Positions 29,360 through 37,790 of a stretch of DNA of 64,000 nucleotides are shown here, piece after piece. The notes under the pieces are model-generated. The model was not told the DNA's origin. It did no database searches and saw only the letters and a program-made list of their open reading frames with translations. The stretch spans positions 1-64,000 of the forward strand of contig NZ_RQJX01000004.1 of NCBI RefSeq assembly GCF_003850045.1, in the 5' to 3' direction. The translations under genes and the position numbers were made by a program. Position 1 is the first letter of the stretch; each line of letters opens with the position of its first letter. This stretch comes from Aeromicrobium camelliae (GTDB taxonomy: Bacteria; Actinomycetota; Actinomycetes; Propionibacteriales; Nocardioidaceae).

Positions 29360-30163
29360 TCAGGCGCGCCAGTGCGACGGCAGGTCGAGCATCCGGGCCA
29401 TCGTGCCGCCCAGCACCAGCTTGACCTCGTCGTCGCTCAGCCCCAGGGCATCGATCGCGGCGATCTCCTCGGCCGGACTCGTCATCGGCCAGTCCGAGCC
29501 GAACACGATGCGCTCGGCCCCGTGGTCGCGGATGAGCCGCCGCACGACCTCGGGTCGCAGCGTCGCCAGGCTCGGGGGCCACGAGGTCTCCAGGACCACG
29601 TCGACTCCCGAGAGGATCTCGCGCGCGTCGTCGAACAGCTTGTAGCCGCCGAAATGGCAGGCCATGAGCCGCAGCTGCGGGAACTGCCGGGCGATGTCGC
29701 GGATCATCCGCGGATTGGACAGGGCGTTGGCCTCCGGCGAGCCACCCTCGCCCACGTGCGTGATGACGGCGATCTCACTGCCGAACGCCTCGAAGATCGC
29801 CCAGAGCCGCGGGTCGTCGAGCGCGAAGTTCTGGAACAGCGGGTGGATCTTCACCGCCGTCACGCCGTGCCGGCGCAGGCTCGCCAGGTTCTCCTCCGGC
29901 GACAGCTCGACGTGGACGGTGCCGAACCCGAAGCGCTCCGGGGAGCGCAGCGAGGCCACGAACTCGTTGACGCGATCGACGTGCCGGGCCTGGTTGGCGA
30001 TCCCCAGGCAGCAGGAGAGGCTGACGCCGCTGGCGGACATGTCGGCCATGAGGCCTCCCACGGTCCCGTCGCCGCGGGCCTGCAGGCCCGGGAGGCGGTT
30101 GCCGGCGAGCGCGGCGTGGGCGATCTTGTCGGGCCAGACGTGGGCGTGGGCATCGATGATCAT
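29360..30163 (-). CDS. amidohydrolase family 2 protein
   Basis: A 267-residue metal-dependent amidohydrolase of the ACMSD/gamma-resorcylate decarboxylase-like group. The metal-binding HxH is in IDAHAHVW at the N-terminus, further His in ITHVGEG and ACHFGG, and the terminal Asp in GSDWPMTSP. The start is ATG at 30163, four bases after the SDR stop, with GGAAAG upstream; longer forms would read through the SDR. Such enzymes perform C-C hydrolysis or decarboxylation on ring compounds (family knowledge). The precise reaction is unknown. Confidence 0.88.
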   Translation of the reverse strand: MIIDAHAHVWPDKIAHAALAGNRLPGLQARGDGTVGGLMADMSASGVSLSCCLGIANQARHVDRVNEFVASLRSPERFGFGTVHVELSPEENLASLRRHGVTAVKIHPLFQNFALDDPRLWAIFEAFGSEIAVITHVGEGGSPEANALSNPRMIRDIARQFPQLRLMACHFGGYKLFDDAREILSGVDVVLETSWPPSLATLRPEVVRRLIRDHGAERIVFGSDWPMTSPAEEIAAIDALGLSDDEVKLVLGGTMARMLDLPSHWRA

Positions 30164-30167
30164 CGGA

Positions 30168-30917
30168 TCACAGCTTTCCGGACTCGCCACCGTCGACGAC
30201 GAAGACGCCACCGGTGGTGAAGGGGGATGCGGGCGAGACGAGCAGGCAGGCGAGCGGCACCAGCTCGGCGGGATCGGCCATGCGTCCGGCTGGGATCTTG
30301 GCGACACGCCGGGCGTGAAGCTCCGGCGACTCGGTCACGGCCTTCTGCGCCTCGGTGACGAAGGCACCCGGAGCGATGCAGTTGACCTGCACGTTGTGCC
30401 GTGCCCACTCGGCCGCCAGGGCCTCGGTCATGCGCACGACCGCGCCCTTGGAGGTCGAGTAGCCCACCAGATGCGGCTTGCCCCGGACCCCGGTCGTCGA
30501 GGCCACGTTGACGATGCGCCCGGCCTGCTGCTCGATCATGTGGCGTCCGGCGGCCTGCGCCAGCATCATCGGCGCGATGACGTTGACCGCGAGCGCGTCC
30601 TTCCAGATGGCCGGGTCCTGGTCCACGAACTTGCCCGCCGGCGCGATCCCGGCGTTGTTGATGAGGCCGTCGATCCGGCCGTGGCGGGCGATGACCTCGG
30701 GGACGAGCGCGGCCACGGAGGCCTCGTCGCGCATGTCGGTCTCGACGGTGGAGATCCGGCCGCCGCCCTGCTCGGCCACGGCCTCCAGGCTCTGTGCCGA
30801 GCGCGCGGCGGCGACGACGTGGGCGCCCTCCGCGGCGAGGGCGATCGCCATCGCGGCACCGAGACCACGGCTCGCTCCGGTGACGACCACCACGCTGTCA
30901 CGCAATCGCAGATCCAT
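30168..30917 (-). CDS. SDR-family oxidoreductase
   Basis: A 249-residue SDR: TGASRGLG, AAARSAQS at the cofactor loop (Arg, suggesting NADP preference), NNAG, NVASTTG and YSTSK. It is the third gene of a four-gene minus-strand unit: two acyl-CoA dehydrogenases, this SDR, then the amidohydrolase, with gaps of 2-14 bases. Its role is probably hydroxy-acyl or ring-alcohol oxidation, or ketone reduction. Confidence 0.87.
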   Translation of the reverse strand: MDLRLRDSVVVVTGASRGLGAAMAIALAAEGAHVVAAARSAQSLEAVAEQGGGRISTVETDMRDEASVAALVPEVIARHGRIDGLINNAGIAPAGKFVDQDPAIWKDALAVNVIAPMMLAQAAGRHMIEQQAGRIVNVASTTGVRGKPHLVGYSTSKGAVVRMTEALAAEWARHNVQVNCIAPGAFVTEAQKAVTESPELHARRVAKIPAGRMADPAELVPLACLLVSPASPFTTGGVFVVDGGESGKL

Positions 30918-30919
30918 CC

Positions 30920-32047
30920 TCAGCGTCCCTTCTTGTTCAGCCGGCGGGCCAGGGAGTCGAGCAGGACCTCCGTGGCACCCTCGTAGACGCGCAGCGGGCG
31001 GGCGTTGCGGTACAGCCGCTCGATCTTGCTCCCCCGGACGAGCCCGAACCGGCCCATGGTCTGCACCGAACGGTCCACGATGCGGCTCGCCGCTTCGGTC
31101 GCGCTGACCTTCGCCATCGAGGAGAAGTCGAGGTGTCCGAGCGGGTCGTTCTTCGCGAGGGCGGCCGCGCGGTACACGAAGGAGCGCGCCGCCTCGGTCT
31201 CGGTCCAGGAGAGCGCGAGCGACTGCGAGACCGCACCGAGCTCGGCCAGGGGGCGGCCGAACTGCGTGCGCTCCTGGGCATGGCGCACCGCCTCGTCGAG
31301 GGCCGCCTGAGCGAGCCCCACGGCCGAACCGGCCACCGTGACGCGGAAGACCGCGAGCGTCTGGAGCATCAGGGAGAACGCCTTGCCCGGCACCCCGAGA
31401 CGGTGGGTCGCCGGGACGCGGACGCCGTCGAAGGTCAGCTCGCCGAGGATGTGCGGCGCGATGAGCCCGGCACCCGGCTCGATGCTCAGTCCCGCCGAGT
31501 CCGCGGGGACGAGCGCCATCGAGTAGCCGTCCCCCTCGCGAGCGAGCACGCAGTAGAAGTCGGCCGCTCCGCCGTTGGTGATGAAGGACTTGCGGCCGTC
31601 GATCACCAGCTCGTCGCCGTCGACCGTCAGGGTGGTGGTGACCGCGCGAAGGTCCGAACCGACGTCGGGCTCCGTCAGCGCCAGGCCGGCGATGGCCTCC
31701 AGCGCCGCGACGCGAGGCAGCCAGGTGCGCTTGAGCTCGTCCGAACCGCCGACCGAGAGCGAGTAGCTCCCGACGCCCTGCATGCCGAAGAGCGAGTCCA
31801 GGTGCGCCGAGGAGTACATCAAGGCCTCGCGCACCACGGCGATCGTCAGCGGATCGAGCTGCTCGCTCACCCCGCCGTACTCCGCGGGCACGACGTGACG
31901 GGCCAGGCCGCTCGCGCGGAGCTCCTTCAGCACGCCCGGATGGACCTCGGTGTACTCGTCGGCCTCGTCGGCGTAGGGGGCGACGGCCGCCGCGACCTCG
32001 CGCGCGACCGCCTGGGCATCGAGGTGCTCTCTGGTCAGCTCGAACAT
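30920..32047 (-). CDS. acyl-CoA dehydrogenase
   Basis: A 375-residue acyl-CoA dehydrogenase. It shows LALTEPDVGSDLRAV (FAD contact), VIDGRKSFITNGGAAD, QERTQFGRPLAEL, and VYEGATEV near the C-terminus. That Glu matches the catalytic base of short-chain family members, so it should be a conventional alpha,beta-dehydrogenase. The ATG at 32047 has GGGAAGG upstream. It follows the companion dehydrogenase at 32062-33213 by 14 bases. The two may form a heteromeric enzyme, since the partner lacks the usual Glu. Confidence 0.92.
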   Translation of the reverse strand: MFELTREHLDAQAVAREVAAAVAPYADEADEYTEVHPGVLKELRASGLARHVVPAEYGGVSEQLDPLTIAVVREALMYSSAHLDSLFGMQGVGSYSLSVGGSDELKRTWLPRVAALEAIAGLALTEPDVGSDLRAVTTTLTVDGDELVIDGRKSFITNGGAADFYCVLAREGDGYSMALVPADSAGLSIEPGAGLIAPHILGELTFDGVRVPATHRLGVPGKAFSLMLQTLAVFRVTVAGSAVGLAQAALDEAVRHAQERTQFGRPLAELGAVSQSLALSWTETEAARSFVYRAAALAKNDPLGHLDFSSMAKVSATEAASRIVDRSVQTMGRFGLVRGSKIERLYRNARPLRVYEGATEVLLDSLARRLNKKGR

Positions 32048-32061
32048 GGGTCTACCTTCCC

Positions 32062-33213
32062 TCACCGTCGCTGGTCGAACTTGCGGCCCAGCAACTCCGA
32101 GACGATCCGGATGCGCTGCATCGTCGGCGTGCCGCCGGCGATCGCCCAGCCGTGAGCGTCGCGGTGCAGGCGCTCGATGCCGTACTCCTCGGTGTAGCCG
32201 TTGCCGCCGTGCAGCTGCATCGCGATGTCGGTGACGCGCTTGGCCATCTCGTTCGCGGTGCACTTGGCCAGCGAGACCTCATAGGAGTCCGGCAGGCCGA
32301 CGCCGGCGGTCGCGGCGGCGCGGTCGCGCAGCAGTCGGGCGGCCTCGACCTGCAGCGCCATGTCGGCGAGCAGCACCTGGACGCTCTGGAACTCCACAAG
32401 CGGCTTGCCGAACTGCTCGCGCTCCTGGACGTACTTGATCGTCTTGTCCAGCGCGGCCTGGCCGATCGCGATGCTCATCGTCGTGTTGCCGAGGCGCTCG
32501 ACCGAGAAGACCCCGAACAGCTTCGAGAAGTCGCCCGCCGGCACCACGACGTTCTCCTGCGGCACGCTCACGTTGTCGAAGTAGATGTCGGCCGAGGGAA
32601 TGCCGCGGAAGCCCATGAGGCGCTCGCCGGCGCCGAAGCTCAGGCCGGGCGTGTCCTTCTCGACCAGGATCGCACCGATGCCCTTCGAGCCCGGTGCGTC
32701 CGAGAGGCGGCAGTAGACGAGGTACTGATCGGCCTCACCGCCGTTGGAGATCCACCGCTTGGTGCCGTTGATGACGTACCGTTGGCCCTCGGGCTTGGCC
32801 GCCGTGATCATGTCGGTGGCAGCCGAGCCCGCGTCGGGCTCGGAGATGGCGACCGCCATCGTCTTGGCTCCGCTGACGATGTCGGGAAGCCAGCGCTGCT
32901 TCTGCTCGTGGGTGCCCAGGTGCGAGATCACCTGAGCCGGGCCGGTGTTGGCCTCGAAAATCTGGAACGCCGCGGGGCGGCACACCTTGCCGAACTCCTC
33001 GACCACGGCGAGCGCCTGGGCGAGCGGCGCCCCGGAGCCGCCGTACTCCTCGGGGTGCGCGATGCCGAGAAACCCCAGCGCCCCCAGTTCCATCCGCTGT
33101 TCGCGCGAGATGGGCTTGCGCTGAACGTCGAGCTCCTCGGCGATGGGCTCGTACCGCTCACGAGCCACTTGCGCAGCCAGTGCGCGGATCTCTGCCAGAT
33201 CATCGTGCGCCAC
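32062..33213 (-). CDS. acyl-CoA dehydrogenase
   Basis: A 383-residue acyl-CoA dehydrogenase with AISEPDAGSAATD, VINGTKRWISNGGEAD, EREQFGKPLVEFQ and HGGNGYTEEYGIERLHRDA. The C-terminal IAGGTPTMQR has Gly in place of the short-chain catalytic Glu. GTG at 33213 is preferred because AGGAGG lies 10 bases upstream; GTG at 33222 abuts that site. It is first in its operon, driven by a strong promoter at 33241-33269 and divergent from the thiolase. Confidence 0.92.
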   Translation of the reverse strand: MAHDDLAEIRALAAQVARERYEPIAEELDVQRKPISREQRMELGALGFLGIAHPEEYGGSGAPLAQALAVVEEFGKVCRPAAFQIFEANTGPAQVISHLGTHEQKQRWLPDIVSGAKTMAVAISEPDAGSAATDMITAAKPEGQRYVINGTKRWISNGGEADQYLVYCRLSDAPGSKGIGAILVEKDTPGLSFGAGERLMGFRGIPSADIYFDNVSVPQENVVVPAGDFSKLFGVFSVERLGNTTMSIAIGQAALDKTIKYVQEREQFGKPLVEFQSVQVLLADMALQVEAARLLRDRAAATAGVGLPDSYEVSLAKCTANEMAKRVTDIAMQLHGGNGYTEEYGIERLHRDAHGWAIAGGTPTMQRIRIVSELLGRKFDQRR

Positions 33214-33240
33214 GACGATCACCTCCTCATGTGGTTAATC

Positions 33241-33269
33241 ATTATCCTAGATTGTGTGACGTAGGTCAA
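33241..33269 (-). promoter_or_regulatory. promoter of acyl-CoA dehydrogenase operon with CTAG element
   Basis: On the minus strand: -35 TTGACC, 17-base spacer, -10 GATAAT, close to the sigma-70 consensus. The spacer contains GTCACACAATCTAG, near-identical to GTCACCCAAATCTAG in the TRAP operon promoter at 58186-58214. Confidence 0.7.
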
Positions 33270-33286
33270 CTCCACCACCCCGGCGG

Positions 33287-33315
33287 TTGGACGCCCCGGA
33301 CGAAATCATGATAAT
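33287..33315 (+). promoter_or_regulatory. promoter of thiolase operon, leaderless transcript likely
   Basis: -35 TTGGAC, 17-base spacer, -10 GATAAT, then only eight bases to the thiolase ATG at 33324. With no Shine-Dalgarno sequence, transcription probably starts at or next to the ATG. Confidence 0.65.
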
Positions 33316-33323
33316 GGTTAGCT

Positions 33324-34520
33324 ATGTCACTCCACCCACGCGACACCGTCATCGTCGATGCCGTCCGCACCGCGAGCGGCAAGGGCCGCAGCGGGGGCAG
33401 CCTCGCGGAGGTCCACCCGGTGGACCTGCTGGCACAGACCTTCCAGGCGCTCCTGGGCCGCAGCCCCGCGCTCGATCCCGCCGAGGTCGACGACGTCATC
33501 GTCGGTTGCGTCTCCCAGGTCGGTGAGCAGTCCGCGACCCCGGGCCGCATGGCCTGGCTCGGCGCCGGGTTCCCGGCCCACGTCCCCGCCACCACCATCG
33601 ACCGCAAGTGCGGATCGGGGCAGCAGGCCGTCCACTTCGGTGCCCAGGGGATCGCCGCCGGGAGCTACGACGTCGTGGTCGCCGGCGGCGTGGAGTCGAT
33701 GAGCCGCGTGGTCATGGGCTCCGCCCGGATGGGTGCCGACCCCTACGGATCGCTGGTGGCGGAGCGCTTCGCCCCCGGCCTCGTCTCCCAGGGGGTCGCC
33801 GCCGAACTGGTCGCCGAACGCTGGAAGCTCGATCGCGGCGCCCTCGACGGACTGGCGGTCGAGTCGCATCGCCGCGCCGCTGCCGCGCTCGAGGGCGGGC
33901 AGTTCAGTCGCGAGACGATCCCCGTGTCGACTCCGGCCGGTCAGGTCGACCGCGACGAGACCGTGCGGCCCGGCAGCAGCATCGAGAAGCTCGCGACGCT
34001 CCCGGGTGTCTTCCGCACCGACGAGCTGGCCGACCGCTTCCCGGGGGTGGGCTGGAACGTGACCGCCGGCAACTCCTCCCAGATCACCGACGGCGCGAGC
34101 GCCCTGCTGCTCATGAGCGCCGAGCGCGCCGCGGCCCTGGACCTGACCCCGCGCGCCCGCATCCACACCATGGCCGTCGTGGGCGACGACCCGCTGCTGA
34201 TGCTGACCGCGCCCATCCCCGCGACCCAGCGGGTGCTCGAGCGCTCGGGACTGTCCCTCGACGCGATCGACCACGTCGAGCTCAACGAGGCCTTCGCGTC
34301 CGTCCCGCTCGCGTGGATGGCCGAGTTCCCCCAGGTCGATCCCGCCCGGGTCAACCCCCGCGGCGGCGCGATCGCGCTGGGCCACCCGCTCGGTGCCTCC
34401 GGCGCGCGGCTCATGACCACGATGCTGCACGCCCTGGAGGACACCGGCGGCCGGTTCGGCCTGCAGCTCATGTGCGAGGCCGGCGGCATGGCCAACGCCA
34501 CCATCATCGAGCGCCTCTGA
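33324..34520 (+). CDS. acetyl-CoA C-acyltransferase (thiolase)
   Basis: A 398-residue degradative thiolase. The acyl-accepting Cys is C96 in DRKCGSGQQAV, the His is in IALGHPLGASGARL, and the second Cys in LQLMCEAGGMANA. It carries out the last thiolytic step of beta-oxidation. It heads a three-gene plus-strand unit with an SDR and an enoyl-CoA hydratase, which together make a complete hydratase-dehydrogenase-thiolase set. The leader is very short (see the promoter at 33287-33315). Confidence 0.95.
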   Translation: MSLHPRDTVIVDAVRTASGKGRSGGSLAEVHPVDLLAQTFQALLGRSPALDPAEVDDVIVGCVSQVGEQSATPGRMAWLGAGFPAHVPATTIDRKCGSGQQAVHFGAQGIAAGSYDVVVAGGVESMSRVVMGSARMGADPYGSLVAERFAPGLVSQGVAAELVAERWKLDRGALDGLAVESHRRAAAALEGGQFSRETIPVSTPAGQVDRDETVRPGSSIEKLATLPGVFRTDELADRFPGVGWNVTAGNSSQITDGASALLLMSAERAAALDLTPRARIHTMAVVGDDPLLMLTAPIPATQRVLERSGLSLDAIDHVELNEAFASVPLAWMAEFPQVDPARVNPRGGAIALGHPLGASGARLMTTMLHALEDTGGRFGLQLMCEAGGMANATIIERL

Positions 34521-34554
34521 GGCGCCGCCACCACCCAGAAGGAGGATGCCCCCT

Positions 34555-35316
34555 GTGGACGTCTCACACGGTTCAGCGCTCGTCACCGGAGGAGCGTCGG
34601 GCCTCGGCGCCGCGACCGCGCGGGCGCTCGCCGCACGCGGAGCGCACGTCGTCGTGCTCGACCTGAACGAGGAGCTCGGGCGGATCGTCGCCGACGAGAT
34701 CGGCGGCACCTTCGCCCGTGCCGATGTCACCGACACCGCCGCGGTCGACGCCGCTCTCGACGCCGCCGTCTCCCACGCCCCGCTGCGCGCGGTGGTGCAC
34801 TGCGCCGGCAAGGGCGGCACCGTCCGTGTCGTCGAGCGCGACGGCGAGCCCGGGTCACTCGAGACCTACGAGCAGCTCATCCGGCTGAACCTCGTCGGCA
34901 CCTTCAACGTCCTGCGGCTGTCCGCGGCGCGCATGGCGCGCCAAGACCTCGTCGAGGACGAGGAGCGCGGCGTCGTCGTGCTGACCGCCTCCGTCGCGGC
35001 GTACGAGGGTCAGATCGGCCAGATCCCCTACGCCTCCGCCAAGGCCGGTGTCGTCGGCATGACCCTCGTGGCCGCCCGGGACCTGGCCAGCAAGGCCATC
35101 CGGGTCGCCACGATCGCACCGGGGACGTTCGACACCCCGATCCTCGCCCGCTTCGGCCAGGAGGTGCGCGACAAGCTCGCCGCCCAGACGCCGCACCCGC
35201 GCCGGCTGGGCCGGCCGGAGGAGTACGCCAGCACGGCGCTGCACATCATCGAGAACCCCATGATCAACGGCGAGACCATTCGCCTGGACGGAGCGATCAG
35301 GATGGCCCCGAAGTGA
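34555..35316 (+). CDS. SDR, 3-hydroxyacyl-CoA dehydrogenase (HSD10-like)
   Basis: A 253-residue SDR with TGGASGLG, VLDLNEE (NAD type), LTASVAAYEG, and YASAK. The stretch ARDLASKAIRVATIAPGTFDTPIL and its placing with thiolase and enoyl-CoA hydratase match the type II 3-hydroxyacyl-CoA dehydrogenase (HSD17B10-like) group. GTG at 34555 is preferred, with AAGGAGG nine bases upstream; the ATG at 34546 directly abuts that site. Its stop overlaps the hydratase start by 4 bp (GTGA). Confidence 0.88.
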   Translation: MDVSHGSALVTGGASGLGAATARALAARGAHVVVLDLNEELGRIVADEIGGTFARADVTDTAAVDAALDAAVSHAPLRAVVHCAGKGGTVRVVERDGEPGSLETYEQLIRLNLVGTFNVLRLSAARMARQDLVEDEERGVVVLTASVAAYEGQIGQIPYASAKAGVVGMTLVAARDLASKAIRVATIAPGTFDTPILARFGQEVRDKLAAQTPHPRRLGRPEEYASTALHIIENPMINGETIRLDGAIRMAPK

Positions 35317-36095
35317 CCGCCGCACCGAACTCGGCCCCCGAGCTCCACGTCGAGGAGCGGGGCCGCGTCCTCGTGCTGACGATGGACCGCCCGCAGGCCC
35401 GCAACGCGATGTCGATGACCATGGCGCACCAGATCGCCGAGGCGCTCGAGGAGTTCGATCGCCGCGCCGACCTGAGCGTCGCCGTCATCACCGGCGGGGG
35501 CGGCACCTTCTGCGCCGGGATGGACCTCAAGGGGTTCGCCCGCGGCGAACGCCCCGTCGTCGAGGGCCGCGGGTTCGCCGGCATCGTCAAGCGCCCCCCG
35601 GCCAAGCCGATCATCGCCGCCGTCGAGGGGTACGCCCTGGCCGGCGGGTTCGAGATCGTCCTGTCGTGTGATCTCGTCGTCGCCTCCCGCGAGGCGACCT
35701 TCGGCCTCCCGGAGGTCAAGCGCGGCCTCACGGCGGCGGCCGGCGGCCTGCTGCGCCTGCAGCACCGCGTGCCCTACCACCTCGCGATGGAGCTCGTGCT
35801 GACCGGGCGCATGTGGCCGGCGACCGAGGCCCACGAGGCAGGGCTGGTCAGCCGCCTGGCCGACGCGGGCGGCGCTCTCGATGCCGCGCTCGAGCTGGCC
35901 GAGCAGATCGCCGAGAACGCTCCCCTCGCCCTGGCCGCCTCCAAGCGGGTGCTCGTGGAGTCCGTCGACTGGCCGCTCGCGGAGAAGTTCGACCGCCAAG
36001 AGGCGATCGTCAATCCCGTGCGCGAGTCCGAGGACGCCAAGGAGGGCGCCCGGGCCTTCGTCGAGAAGCGCGCACCCCAGTGGTCCGGGCGGTAG
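35313..36095 (+). CDS. enoyl-CoA hydratase (crotonase family)
   Basis: A 260-residue crotonase. Oxyanion-hole segments are GGGTFCAGMDLKGF and EGYALAGGFEIVLSCDLVVA, and EATFGLPEVKRGL follows with Glu in the hydratase position. It starts at GTG 35313, coupled to the SDR, and ends before the terminator hairpin at 36110. Together with the upstream genes it completes beta-oxidation. Confidence 0.92.
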   Translation: MTAAPNSAPELHVEERGRVLVLTMDRPQARNAMSMTMAHQIAEALEEFDRRADLSVAVITGGGGTFCAGMDLKGFARGERPVVEGRGFAGIVKRPPAKPIIAAVEGYALAGGFEIVLSCDLVVASREATFGLPEVKRGLTAAAGGLLRLQHRVPYHLAMELVLTGRMWPATEAHEAGLVSRLADAGGALDAALELAEQIAENAPLALAASKRVLVESVDWPLAEKFDRQEAIVNPVRESEDAKEGARAFVEKRAPQWSGR

Positions 36096-36109
36096 CCCGC
36101 AGCAGCACA

Positions 36110-36155
36110 GAACGTCGAACGCCCCCGAGCCTGAGCTCGGGGGCGTTCGACGTTC
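36110..36155. terminator. strong hairpin terminator after the thiolase operon
   Basis: A perfect 21-bp inverted repeat (36110-36130 / 36135-36155) with a 4-base loop CTGA and a GC-rich core GCCCCCGAGC. It lies 15 bases past the hydratase stop, between convergent operons. Confidence 0.8.
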
Positions 36156-36173
36156 CCTCCCTCGCCACCTGGC

Positions 36174-36283
36174 GGTGACTGACGCACCTTTGCATCCCCG
36201 CGAGCGGTGAGCAACGCACCTTTCCGCCGCCGCGAAGTGTGCCTCACTCACCGCTCGACCGCGGGAAGGGTGCGTAGCTCACC
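36174..36283. repeat. four-copy palindromic repeat cluster
   Basis: Four copies of a 20-23-base unit of the form GGTGAnnnACGCACCyTT. Two are direct (36174-36193 and 36206-36227) and two inverted (36232-36252 and 36261-36283). The arms between copies also pair (CCGCGAGCGGTGAG with CTCACCGCTCG). Copies 2 and 4 match at about 19 of 22 positions. The cluster fills the gap between the thiolase operon terminator and the end of the aldehyde dehydrogenase operon, and looks like a REP/BIME-type element. There is no coding potential. Confidence 0.75.
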
Positions 36284-36301
36284 GCCCCGGGGAGGGGACG
36301 C

Positions 36302-37774
36302 TCAACCGCGGCCGATGGCGATGGACTTCGTCTCCAGGTAGCTGCGGTAGCCGTACTCGCCCATCTCGCGCCCGATCCCGGACTGCTTGTAGCCGCCGAA
36401 CGGGGCACCGTACGCCTGCGGGTAGCCGTTGATGCTGAGCATCCCCGTGCGCACCCGGCGGGCGACGGCGATCGCCTCGTCCTCGTCGGCGCCCCAGACC
36501 GAGCCGGAGAGCCCGTACGGCGAATCGTTCGCGATGGCGACGGCCTCGTCCACCGAGTCGTAGGGCACGACGGCGACGACCGGACCGAAGATCTCCTCAC
36601 GGACCGCCCGCATCGAGTTGTCGACGCCGGCCAGCAGCGTGGGCGGCACGAACCAGCCGTCGGAGAGCTCCGGCGGCAGGGTCAGCGACGAGCCGATGAC
36701 CCGGGCGCCCTCCGAACGCGCGAGGTCGACGTAGCCGGTGACCTTCTCGTGCTGATCGCGCGAGACGAGCGGGCCGATCTTCGTGGCCGCGTCCATCGGG
36801 TCGCCCACCGTCCAGCTCGCGAGCGCGTCGGCGAAGGCGTCGACGAACTCCTGCTCACGCTGACGCGGCACCAGGATGCGGGTCTGCGCGATGCACAGCT
36901 GCCCGTTGACCATGAGCGCCATCGGCAGCACGGCGTTGACGACCTGGCCCGCGTCGGCGTCGGGCAGCACGACGGCCGCGGACTTCCCGCCCAGTTCCAG
37001 CGTGACGCGGGCGATCCGCTCGGCCGCGGCGTGCATCATGGCCCGTCCGGCGGCCGTGCTGCCGGTGAAGGCGAGCTTGTCGACCTCGGGGTGCTCGATG
37101 AGCGAGCGCGCCGCCACGCGACCGGCCGGCACGATGCTCAGGACACCCTCGGGCAGGCCGGCCTCGCGGAACGCGTCGGCGAAGGCGTAGGCGGTGAGCG
37201 GCGTCTGCGACGGCGGCTTGAGGACCACCGAGCATCCCGCGGCGATGGCCGGGGTGATCTTGAGGCTCGGCGAGCTCAGGGGACCGTTCCAGGGCGTGAT
37301 CGCGCCGACGACCCCGACCGGCTCCTGGGTCACCAGACTGCGGAGACCGGAGTCGTCGGTGATGACATCGTCGAGGTCGTAGTTCTCGGCGAGGCCGGCG
37401 TAGTACCGCGTGTGCCGGATGGGATTGGGCACGTGCGCCTGCTGGCTGAACCACAGCGGGCAGCCCAGCTCGGCGGTCAGCACGACCGCGATCTCCTCGG
37501 CGCGCTCCTCCAGCAGGTCGGCGGCGCGGCGCATGACCGCGGCCCGCTCGGCGCCGGGGAGATCGCGCCAGCGACCGTCGTCGAAGGCCTCGCGGGCGGC
37601 GTCCACCGCCTGCTCGAGGTCGGCCGACGACCCCAGCGCGGCATGGCCGACCACGCTCTGATCGGCAGGATTGCGCACCTCGACGATCTCCCCGCCGGAG
37701 GAGTCCTGCCAGTGTCCACCGATGAACAACTGCCGGCGCTCGGCCAGATCCTCAGCCACCGTCACAGACGTCAT
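36302..37774 (-). CDS. aldehyde dehydrogenase family protein
   Basis: A 490-residue NAD(P)-dependent aldehyde dehydrogenase. It has ITPWNGPLSSP (Asn of the oxyanion hole), FTGSTAAGR, LELGGKSA (Glu base), NGQLCIAQTR (catalytic Cys near residue 298), and EEIFGPVV. GAGGAGGAAGCA precedes the ATG. It is the last gene of a five-gene minus-strand unit starting at 42185. It oxidises an aldehyde intermediate to the acid, perhaps one released by retro-aldol cleavage or by P450-derived alcohol oxidation. Confidence 0.93.
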   Translation of the reverse strand: MTSVTVAEDLAERRQLFIGGHWQDSSGGEIVEVRNPADQSVVGHAALGSSADLEQAVDAAREAFDDGRWRDLPGAERAAVMRRAADLLEERAEEIAVVLTAELGCPLWFSQQAHVPNPIRHTRYYAGLAENYDLDDVITDDSGLRSLVTQEPVGVVGAITPWNGPLSSPSLKITPAIAAGCSVVLKPPSQTPLTAYAFADAFREAGLPEGVLSIVPAGRVAARSLIEHPEVDKLAFTGSTAAGRAMMHAAAERIARVTLELGGKSAAVVLPDADAGQVVNAVLPMALMVNGQLCIAQTRILVPRQREQEFVDAFADALASWTVGDPMDAATKIGPLVSRDQHEKVTGYVDLARSEGARVIGSSLTLPPELSDGWFVPPTLLAGVDNSMRAVREEIFGPVVAVVPYDSVDEAVAIANDSPYGLSGSVWGADEDEAIAVARRVRTGMLSINGYPQAYGAPFGGYKQSGIGREMGEYGYRSYLETKSIAIGRG

Positions 37775-37790
37775 TGCTTCCTCCTCACCG

